From positions 1-5,502 of the forward strand of contig PWIP01000051.1 of NCBI GenBank assembly GCA_003560355.1: a stretch of 5,502 bases of DNA. Reading direction: 5' to 3'. Source of the stretch: Candidatus Dojkabacteria bacterium (GTDB lineage Bacteria > Patescibacteriota > Dojkabacteria > SC72 > T1SED10-24). The notes under the pieces were generated by a model. The model worked only from the letters and a program-made list of their open reading frames with translations. It was not told the origin of the DNA and did not search any database. This document shows, in pieces, positions 1-5,396 of this stretch (its first letter is position 1; each line of letters starts with the position of its first letter). The translations under genes and the position numbers were made by a program.

Positions 1-876
1 ATTTTCTAAAACAGTACCAAGGGTACTTGATGAGACAACGAGACCAAATCCCTCTCCAGTTATCAAATTAACTATCCCATCAACCCCTATGGAAGAGATA
101 ACCGCTTCTTCAGATATATGAGATAGTCCTGCATTATCCCCCAGTACAGTCCAATAGAAGCCCGTCCCCGAAGAAGCTATACCGAGAGAATGATTTCCCG
201 TAACGTAACTAGCTCCAAGAAAAAGAGTTCCTATATTAACATTATCACCAACTGTACAAGTTATTGTATCGGTTTCAAGTACATATGCACCTACTATTAT
301 TCTATCATCGCTTAACAAAGCTACTGGAAGAAATAAAGATTCCGTTTTACTACCCTCAATCAATTGATAAGAAATTATATTGCTACCAACATTCATACCT
401 GTCTTAAAAACATTCTCATCTTCATCTATTTGAAAACCATAACTTTGGCCTTCGAATAGATTTTCAATCCCCGTAATTGCGATATAATCATTTTCTCCTT
501 CTTCACCTTGATAACAAGTTGCAACCAAAGTTCCAGGAAGCTCTGCATCAATACTCCAATCACCCTGATCTATTGGAGATTCACCCTCATCAACACCAAA
601 AACAGACAAATTTCCTTCTGTATTAGTGTCATCTTTACACCAAGCACCTTCGCTTTCAGGAAAATAAATTCTCAGCTCTTTAGATTCTTCTGTCACAGTA
701 AAATCACTACTTGGAGTAAACATTCCAATAATATCCGTAGATGTATTGGTTCTCATATTACCGAGAAAAAGATAACTCTCTCCCAAAGAAGTTGCATTTA
801 TCTTGAAAGCAGAAATCATCGTTAGGACAAAAACAAGAGGCACCATAACAAAAAGAACCTTTAACACTCCACCCAT
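1..876 (-). CDS. Secreted or membrane-anchored surface protein, N-terminal part (3' end beyond window)
   Basis: The reading frame stays open for 292 codons from the ATG at 876 to the left edge, so the protein is incomplete. Residues about 4-23 form one hydrophobic segment (VLKVLFVMVPLVFVLTMISA) after a short start with one Lys, which is a signal peptide or N-terminal anchor. The rest is acidic and rich in Thr, Ser, Gly and Val, with only three Cys (80, 121, 207). Residues about 30-135 look like a beta-sandwich module: a short start, TNTSTDIIGMFTPSSDFTV, then a strand ending in IYFP, then SVFGV. A second module begins near 203 (ITCTVGDNVNIGTLFLGASY) and is followed by a strand containing GFYWTVLGDNAGL. 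This layout resembles repeat-type surface proteins common in Patescibacteria, but I recognise no named family and the function is unknown. No Shine-Dalgarno sequence precedes the ATG; a later ATG at codon 11 is possible but would shorten the hydrophobic segment. Existence as a gene is well supported; the role is inferred. Confidence 0.8.
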   Translation of the reverse strand, partial: MGGVLKVLFVMVPLVFVLTMISAFKINATSLGESYLFLGNMRTNTSTDIIGMFTPSSDFTVTEESKELRIYFPESEGAWCKDDTNTEGNLSVFGVDEGESPIDQGDWSIDAELPGTLVATCYQGEEGENDYIAITGIENLFEGQSYGFQIDEDENVFKTGMNVGSNIISYQLIEGSKTESLFLPVALLSDDRIIVGAYVLETDTITCTVGDNVNIGTLFLGASYVTGNHSLGIASSGTGFYWTVLGDNAGLSHISEEAVISSIGVDGIVNLITGEGFGLVVSSSTLGTVLEN

Positions 877-880
877 TTGT

Positions 881-900
881 TTAGATAAATAATAATCTAA
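881..900. repeat. Short inverted repeat in the leader of the surface-protein gene
   Basis: Perfect 6-base arms (TTAGAT at 881-886 and ATCTAA at 895-900) flank 8 bases of A/T. The element lies between the predicted transcription start near 903 and the ATG at 876. It could be a weak mRNA hairpin or an operator-like site, but arms this short and AT-rich arise easily by chance. Confidence 0.3.
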
Positions 901-909
901 TTTACTAGA

Positions 910-938
910 AATATACCTAAAAACTATTTAAATATCAA
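910..938 (-). promoter_or_regulatory. Sigma70-like promoter for the surface-protein gene
   Basis: On the minus strand, TTGATA (938-933, five of six matches to TTGACA) is separated by exactly 17 bases from TATATT (915-910, five of six matches to TATAAT). Transcription would start near 903, giving a leader of about 27 bases before the ATG at 876. The -35 box begins immediately after the tgt stop codon (941-939), so the surface gene can be expressed separately from galE-tgt. Confidence 0.65.
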
Positions 939-1964
939 CTATTGTAAGGAATTTATAAGTCTTTGATAGAATCGGAGATTGTGAATTGTAGCTAATGTAT
1001 ATCCTGTAGGTTCTTTAATTTTTAGAAGGTAGTTAATGTACGCTCTTGAATAGTTTTTACAAGTTTCACAATCACAAGTTGAATCAATTGGTTTTTCATC
1101 TTTTGCATATTGTGAATTACCTATTCTAAGGAGATAATCTGTTTCCTTACCTTCATCAAAAGAATAAAGGCTACCATGCCTTGCATTTCTAGTTACAAGA
1201 ACTGTGTCAAAAACAGTATAACCAATTTCTGCACATTTAATAATGTCATTAGGTTTACCTACACCCATAACATACTTAAACTTTTCCTTTGGAATATTCT
1301 CTATCACTTTCTCCATTTCATCTGTTACTAAATTCCCTTCACTGTTAACAACATAACCACCAAAGTTGTAGCCATCAAAATTCATTTTTGATAATTCCTT
1401 GGCACACATTTCTCTCAAATCTAAATAACCAGCTCCTTGCACAACACAACTTAGAAGTTTTTTTGATTTTAGTATCTTCTTTTCAAAATGCTTTTTACAT
1501 CTCTGAGCCCACCTAAGAGTTCTTTCAACAGAAATTTCTGCTTCTTTTCTTGAAACTTCAGAAAAACGACAGTCATCTAAACAAACCAAAACATCTGAAT
1601 CTATTGCCAACTGTATATCAATAGCACTCTCCGGAGTAAGAGTATGTTTTAAACCGTCTTTCGGAGAAATAAATGTCACTCCATTTTCATCAATACCACC
1701 TTTCCATTTTTCTGAATGAATAAGGGAATACACTTGAAAACCTCCAGAATCACTAAGTACGTATCCTTCCCAATTCATAATACTTTTTATACCTCCCAAT
1801 TTTTCCATCTTTTCAACACCAAGATTTATTAAAAGATGAAGAGTATTTACAACCACACCTTGAGTACCAGTAGATCTAAGCTGGTCAGTTGTTAAAAATT
1901 TTACAGCTCCTTTTGTTGCATCAGGGAGAAAAATTAAATTTTTACCGAAATCCTCTATATTCAT
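939..1964 (-). CDS. tgt: tRNA-guanine transglycosylase (queuine/preQ1 tRNA-ribosyltransferase family), shortened
   Basis: The family swaps guanine 34 in the anticodon of tRNAs for Asp, Asn, His and Tyr with a 7-deazaguanine base on the way to queuosine, in the cytoplasm. The 341-residue protein keeps the core: DSGGFQ at 72-77, LDDC at 129-132 (family FDEC), VVQG at 174-177, GG at 202-203, MGVG at 233-236, the nucleophile Asp 253 in VFDTVL, TR at 258-259, and the zinc site C297-x-C299-xx-C302 with H328. It is about 30-40 residues shorter than typical bacterial enzymes. It starts where others reach the F-M-P-V-G-T strand, and ends 13 residues after the zinc His. The base-recognition loop reads GGYVVNSE instead of the usual GGL(A/S)VGE, and LPTR has become LVTR. 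The ATG at 1964 is the first start in frame, because a TGA lies three codons upstream. It begins inside galE and ends with TAG. Family assignment is firm; the exact base used is not. Confidence 0.93.
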   Translation of the reverse strand: MNIEDFGKNLIFLPDATKGAVKFLTTDQLRSTGTQGVVVNTLHLLINLGVEKMEKLGGIKSIMNWEGYVLSDSGGFQVYSLIHSEKWKGGIDENGVTFISPKDGLKHTLTPESAIDIQLAIDSDVLVCLDDCRFSEVSRKEAEISVERTLRWAQRCKKHFEKKILKSKKLLSCVVQGAGYLDLREMCAKELSKMNFDGYNFGGYVVNSEGNLVTDEMEKVIENIPKEKFKYVMGVGKPNDIIKCAEIGYTVFDTVLVTRNARHGSLYSFDEGKETDYLLRIGNSQYAKDEKPIDSTCDCETCKNYSRAYINYLLKIKEPTGYTLATIHNLRFYQRLINSLQ

Positions 1965-2925
1965 AATATTTCAACATAGAATTGAAAACATCATTTAAAT
2001 CTTTCTTGGCTTTCCAATTTAAAAGCTTTTCTGCAAGGGTAGAGTCAGCAACAGCTCTTTCAACATCACCAACCTTTCTCTCTTTAATTTCGTATGGGAT
2101 TTTTTCTTTAACAATAGTTTCTAAAGTTTTGATTAATTCAAGCAAGGTATATCCTGTACCTGTACCAATATTAAAAGCCTTAAAACCTTCATTTTTTTTC
2201 AAAAACTCCAAAGCCTTAAAATGAGCATCTACTAAATCTTCAACATGGACATAGTCTCTCACTGGAGTACCATCCTTAGTATTATAATCATCCCCATATA
2301 TTTCTAACTTAATGTCTTTTTTGAAATAAGACCTTAAGATAGAAGGAAGGATTGCTGGACTATAAACATCATCTCCAAATTCACCACTTTCAATGTTACC
2401 AACAACATTAAAATATCTAAGAGAAACTGCATTTAAACTCGGTGTATCTTCTAAGATTTTCTCCGAAAATAATTTTGTCTTCCCATAAACAGAAAGTGGG
2501 TTTGTTGGTGTACTCTCAGTCAAAACTTCAAAACTTACATCCCCATATACAGCACAAGTAGAGGAAAACACAATTTTTCTAATGTCATTATCCATTGCCC
2601 ACTTTGTAAGGTTCAAAGTACCATAAACATTGTTAAGGTAATATTCTAGAGGCTTTTCCATTGATTCTGGAACTGATTTTAGTGCAGCAAAATGAATAAT
2701 TGCATCTATGTCTCCTGTAAATTTTAATTTCTCTAAATCATCTGTTAAATCTTTTTCAACCACCTCAATCTTTTTACCTGTGATTCCCTGAATCTTTTCA
2801 AGTCTAGACATATCCGAATTTGAAAAATTATCAAGAACTATAACTTGAAAATCCCTCTTCAGAAGATAGTGAACCATATGTGAACCAATATATCCTGCAC
2901 CTCCAGTTATTAAAATAGTTTTCAT
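1942..2925 (-). CDS. galE: UDP-glucose 4-epimerase
   Basis: GalE interconverts UDP-glucose and UDP-galactose with tightly bound NAD+, serving the Leloir pathway or supplying galactose donors for envelope glycans. The 327-residue protein is an extended short-chain dehydrogenase with the Rossmann motif TGGAGYIG at 7-14, the acidic NAD-ribose ligand D32, HFAALKSV at 78-85, and SST at 121-123. T123 takes the place of the E. coli catalytic Ser 124. The catalytic pair YxxxK is Y147/K151, followed by LRYFNVVG at 169-176 and the substrate-domain signature GTPVRDYVHVEDL at 219-231. Length is near the family norm (about 330-340), and both ends are intact. The ATG at 2925 follows an AT-rich leader with no Shine-Dalgarno sequence. 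The stop TAA (1944-1942) lies inside tgt, so the two are probably cotranscribed. Related 4-epimerases acting on N-acetylated or uronic sugars share these motifs, so the precise sugar is less certain than the family. Confidence 0.93.
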   Translation of the reverse strand: MKTILITGGAGYIGSHMVHYLLKRDFQVIVLDNFSNSDMSRLEKIQGITGKKIEVVEKDLTDDLEKLKFTGDIDAIIHFAALKSVPESMEKPLEYYLNNVYGTLNLTKWAMDNDIRKIVFSSTCAVYGDVSFEVLTESTPTNPLSVYGKTKLFSEKILEDTPSLNAVSLRYFNVVGNIESGEFGDDVYSPAILPSILRSYFKKDIKLEIYGDDYNTKDGTPVRDYVHVEDLVDAHFKALEFLKKNEGFKAFNIGTGTGYTLLELIKTLETIVKEKIPYEIKERKVGDVERAVADSTLAEKLLNWKAKKDLNDVFNSMLKYYEYRGFR

Positions 2926-2984
2926 CTTTAATTTAAAATTTGGTATATAATACTGGAGTATATAATAATTTTATAGAAAAAAAT
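2926..2984. promoter_or_regulatory. Divergent galE / fmt promoter region
   Basis: These 59 bases between the galE and fmt ATGs are almost all A/T and must hold promoters for both directions. On the plus strand two perfect TATAAT boxes occur at 2946-2951 and 2961-2966, giving fmt leaders of roughly 12-32 bases. On the minus strand TATTAT (2952-2947) is the best -10 candidate for galE. No convincing -35 box is visible on either strand, so box assignment is tentative. Confidence 0.45.
2943..2967 (+). repeat. Two direct copies of GTATATAATA, 15-base period
   Basis: GTATATAATA occurs at 2943-2952 and again at 2958-2967, separated by CTGGA. Each copy holds a perfect TATAAT, so the duplication makes two overlapping -10 choices upstream of fmt. 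It may be a recent small duplication or a double promoter. Confidence 0.6.
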
Positions 2985-3914
2985 ATGGCTGTAAAAACAC
3001 TTTTCCTTGGTTCTAACCATGAAGCTTTAGAAACTTTAAAAACTTTAAATGAAAACACAAACTTTGAAATTGTTGCTGTAATAACTCAACCTGATAAACC
3101 TGTTGGGAGAAAAAAAGAAATTGTTGAAACTGATATCAAGAAATACTGTAAAAAGAAAAACATTCCCATTCACTACACCAAGGATGACATAGAAAAATAC
3201 GAGGAAGCCTTAAAAATCTTTAGACCGGAATTAAATGTCTGTAAATCTTTTGGTGAAATTATTCCTGAGTTTTTTTTGGACTATCCAAAATACAAATCCA
3301 TTAACGTGCATTTTTCACTTCTTCCAAAATACAGAGGGGCTGTTCCAATACAAATGGCTATTTTAAATGGTGAAGAAAACACTGGGATTTCAATAGTGAG
3401 GATTAGTAAAAATTTAGATGCAGGTAGTATATTAGCCCAATTCAAAGAAAAGATTGAGGAAGATGATACAAATGTAACGCTTAGAAAAAGGTTAGTAAAA
3501 AAAACTACGGAAGTTTTACCCGACGTTTTAATAAAGTGGGTAGATGGTGAAATTCAAGAAAAAGTTCAAGATGAAAGTAAAGCTACGTACTGTTACAAAG
3601 AAGATATCAGTAAAGAAAAAGCAAAAATAAATTTTAAAAAACATACAGGTCAAGAGATTGAGAGAATGGTACGTGCTTTTGTACCTTGGCCTGTTGCTTG
3701 GACTGTTTTTAATGGAAAAAAGACGAAAATTTTTGAAGTTAAAATAACAGAAGAAGAAAATCTCAAACCACAAGAATTTTTAACCAAAGATTTAAAATTA
3801 TTCATAGGAGCTAAAGAGGGTACAATTGAAATATTAAGGCTACAAATGGAAGGGAAGAAGACAATGGATATTAAAGAATTCTTGAATGGAATTACAGTAG
3901 CAAGCATTCAATAA
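2985..3914 (+). CDS. fmt: Methionyl-tRNA formyltransferase
   Basis: Fmt transfers a formyl group from 10-formyltetrahydrofolate to Met on initiator tRNA in the cytoplasm. With the ATG at 2985 the protein has 309 residues, normal for the family (about 310-315). The N-terminal formyltransferase domain carries TQPDKPVGR at 34-42, SFGEIIP at 88-94 and the signature SINVHFSLLPKYRGAVPIQ at 105-123. Catalytic Asn 107 and His 109 are present, and Asp 145 lies in NLDAGSIL. The C-terminal tRNA-binding domain contains RAFVPWPVAWT at 230-240. I chose the ATG because the protein then begins MAVKTLFLGS, the expected first strand; a TTG at 2940 in the same frame would add 15 unrelated residues and lies upstream of the -10 boxes. 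No Shine-Dalgarno sequence is visible, only an A-rich run. The stop TAA is at 3912-3914. Its last five codons and stop overlap the 3' end of rnpB on the other strand, and there is no room for a terminator before that gene. Confidence 0.95.
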   Translation: MAVKTLFLGSNHEALETLKTLNENTNFEIVAVITQPDKPVGRKKEIVETDIKKYCKKKNIPIHYTKDDIEKYEEALKIFRPELNVCKSFGEIIPEFFLDYPKYKSINVHFSLLPKYRGAVPIQMAILNGEENTGISIVRISKNLDAGSILAQFKEKIEEDDTNVTLRKRLVKKTTEVLPDVLIKWVDGEIQEKVQDESKATYCYKEDISKEKAKINFKKHTGQEIERMVRAFVPWPVAWTVFNGKKTKIFEVKITEEENLKPQEFLTKDLKLFIGAKEGTIEILRLQMEGKKTMDIKEFLNGITVASIQ

Positions 3915-4204
3915 GCCAGATTCTGTTTAAGACGATTATTTATCTACGCAGTTCAAAACTTTGCTTCAGGTGGGGGTTGCCTCGCATTTACTAGTTACCT
4001 AATAAACCGGTAGTCTCTTACACTACCATTTCACCCTTACCGAAAAATCGGCGGTATAACTTTCTGTTGCCCTTTTATCCGGAAGATTACTCCCCCCCAA
4101 CTTTCGTTGGCACCTATCTCGATATGTTCGAGACGGACATGAAGTCCAGACTTTCCTCTTAAAATTCAAAAGAACTTCAAGCAATCATCTAGAATACTTG
4201 CTAC
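3897..4204 (-). ncRNA. rnpB: RNase P RNA, reduced form lacking P15-P18
   Basis: This is the catalytic RNA that trims tRNA 5' leaders. Conserved blocks read on the minus strand are GAGGAAAGUCUGGA (4158-4145), GCAACAGAAAG, ACCGCC, GGUAAGGGUGAAA, CACCUGAAGCAA (3972-3961), UAGAUAAAUAAUCG and ACAGAAUCUGGCUUAU. I can pair P1 (4204-4192 with 3909-3897, 13 pairs with one G-U), P2 (4190-4183 with 3937-3930), P3 (4180-4172 with 4167-4159), P4 with its usual bulged U (4153-4145 with 3920-3913), P5 (4144-4141 with 3967-3964), and P7 (4115-4111 with 3972-3968). P8 has a GAAA loop, P9 a GUAA loop, P13 spans 4027-4009, and P14 (4006-3987) has a GUAA loop. A hairpin at 4133-4117 sits between P5 and P7, where P5.1 lies in B-type RNAs. 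Only 13 bases separate GCAAA from UAGAUAAAU, so P15, its GGU loop, P16, P17 and P18 are absent. Ends are set by P1; the gene is certain, the exact ends slightly less so. Confidence 0.95.
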
Positions 4205-4210
4205 GGTGTT

Positions 4211-4219
4211 ATTATATCA
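4211..4219 (-). promoter_or_regulatory. Extended -10 promoter of rnpB
   Basis: On the minus strand, TGATATAAT (4219-4211) is a perfect TATAAT preceded by the extended-10 TGn. Seven bases downstream lies G4204, the first base of the P1 helix, which fits a transcript starting directly at the mature 5' end. The -35 position (4239-4234, TGGGAA) is weak and would fall inside the metK coding end. Confidence 0.7.
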
Positions 4220-4227
4220 TTTTTTTG

Positions 4228-5334
4228 CTATTTTTCCCACTCCAATTCATCTCTTCCAAAATGTCCATACCTTGAAAGATTTTGGTATATGGGATTTAAC
4301 AAGTCTAGAGTTTCTACAATGTCTGCAGTTGAAAAAGAAAATTCTTCCTGAATAATATTCTTTATATTCTCTTCATCTTCACTTGCAGTTCCAAATGTAT
4401 CAATATCTATAATTACCGGTTGAACAAGTCCAATGGCATAACTGAACATAACTTCACACTTTTCTGCCATTCCTTGTGACACTATATACTTAGCTACTTT
4501 CCTGGCCATTAAGGAACCTGTTCTGTCTATTTTGTAAGGGTCTTTACCAGAGAAAGTATTTCCTCCAAAATTTGCAAAACCTCCATAAGTATACATGTCC
4601 ATTTTTGTACCAGACATACCTAATTCTGCCATTGGACCTCCAAGCAGAAACCTACCTGCAGTATTAACCAAAACTTTTGTGTTTTCACACATGTATCCCT
4701 CACAAACAACATTTACAATGCTTTCCATTATTTCCATCCTAAGCCATTCTGAATCTACATCTGGTAAATGCTGTATTGCTATTATTATTGCTTCTATTTT
4801 AACTGCCTTTAGTTCGTCATATTCCATAATCACTTGAACTTTTCCATCTGGTCCTATCCCTTCAATAATTTCAGAAAGAAAAACTTCCCTAACTCTATTT
4901 GCAATACTCCAAGCAATTTCAAGACAAGTTGGCATATAATTATTTGAATAGTCCATTGCAAAACCATAAACGGTAGCTATATCTCCAGCACCTTGATCTC
5001 CATTCTCATCAGATTTTATCCCTCTAGCTATATCCTGTGATTGTTTTTTAAAGTTTTTTTCAATATCAACCTTGTAAGCATCAAGACCAAATTTTTCATC
5101 TGTATACCCAATTGATTTCAAGGTACTCCTTACAACGTTATCCACATCAAACTCAGCATTACTAGAGACTTCTCCTGCTAGAATAATTTTATTTTTCATC
5201 AACATACCCCCTATATCTACACTTGAGTTTGGATCCTCTTTAAGATGCTCATCTAGCAGAGCATCGCAAACTACATCACAAACCCTATCGGGATGCCCTT
5301 CAAAGGCTACTTGTACGGATGAGAACTTTTTCAT
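4228..5334 (-). CDS. metK: S-adenosylmethionine synthetase, divergent
   Basis: MetK makes S-adenosylmethionine from ATP and methionine, the methyl donor for rRNA, tRNA and DNA methylation. The 368-residue protein is slightly shorter than the E. coli enzyme (about 384) but spans the whole three-domain fold. Visible motifs are FEGHPDRV at 11-18 with H14 and D16, GAGD at 115-118, K165 in GPDGKVQV, NTAGRFLLGGPM at 224-235, FSGKDPYKIDR at 261-271 with K264, K268 and D270, and the C-terminal YGHFGRDELEWEK. Several usual residues differ. GAGDQG reads GAGDIA; the glycine loop GGGAFSGKD reads GGNTFSGKD; and by hand alignment E. coli E42, D238 and R244 become Gly, Glu and Thr. The start ATG at 5334 is fixed by a strong Shine-Dalgarno GAGGAG five bases upstream. 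It follows rpsI by 62 bases and ends in TAG (4230-4228) just before the rnpB promoter. Family is certain; full catalytic competence is likely but not shown. Confidence 0.93.
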   Translation of the reverse strand: MKKFSSVQVAFEGHPDRVCDVVCDALLDEHLKEDPNSSVDIGGMLMKNKIILAGEVSSNAEFDVDNVVRSTLKSIGYTDEKFGLDAYKVDIEKNFKKQSQDIARGIKSDENGDQGAGDIATVYGFAMDYSNNYMPTCLEIAWSIANRVREVFLSEIIEGIGPDGKVQVIMEYDELKAVKIEAIIIAIQHLPDVDSEWLRMEIMESIVNVVCEGYMCENTKVLVNTAGRFLLGGPMAELGMSGTKMDMYTYGGFANFGGNTFSGKDPYKIDRTGSLMARKVAKYIVSQGMAEKCEVMFSYAIGLVQPVIIDIDTFGTASEDEENIKNIIQEEFSFSTADIVETLDLLNPIYQNLSRYGHFGRDELEWEK

Positions 5335-5339
5335 AAAAG

Positions 5340-5345
5340 CTCCTC
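5340..5345 (-). promoter_or_regulatory. Strong Shine-Dalgarno site of metK
   Basis: GAGGAG lies five bases (CTTTT) before the metK ATG on the minus strand. It fixes the start codon, and it is the only strong ribosome binding site among the five gene starts in this window. Confidence 0.85.
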
Positions 5346-5361
5346 AAAGTTTAAATAATTA

Positions 5362-5370
5362 ATGATAACA
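5362..5370 (-). promoter_or_regulatory. Possible extended -10 promoter of metK
   Basis: TGTTATCAT (5370-5362, minus strand) gives TATCAT (five of six matches to TATAAT) with an upstream TGn. It would start transcription near 5355 and leave a leader of about 20 bases, too short for a SAM riboswitch. No clear -35 is visible, so read-through from rpsI is an alternative. Confidence 0.4.
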
Positions 5371-5396
5371 CAAAAGGGAAGTTTGAAAAACTAATA

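Noticed and set aside
508..825. Plus-strand open frame of 105 codons
   Set aside because: It lies opposite the surface-protein gene, has no family signature, and its composition is what an antisense reading of that gene would give.
2940..2984. Upstream TTG start that would lengthen Fmt by 15 residues
   Set aside because: The added residues match nothing in the family, the stretch contains the -10 boxes, and the ATG at 2985 gives the expected first strand and length.
3528..3907. Minus-strand open frames opposite fmt
   Set aside because: They are rich in Phe, Ser and Ile from reading an AT-rich gene backwards, and Fmt is unambiguous on the plus strand.
4092..4098. Run of seven C bases as a sequencing error or repeat
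   Set aside because: On the RNA strand it is the G run leading into P9 of RNase P RNA, and E. coli M1 RNA has a G run at the same place.
5378..5393. Intrinsic terminator after rpsI
   Set aside because: The only hairpin is AGTTT/AAACT with a three-base loop, A/T-rich and followed by a C-rich run rather than a clean U-tract.
5335..5396. SAM riboswitch upstream of metK
   Set aside because: Only 62 bases separate rpsI and metK, with no multi-helix potential. A riboswitch of the common SAM classes would not fit with the likely promoter there.
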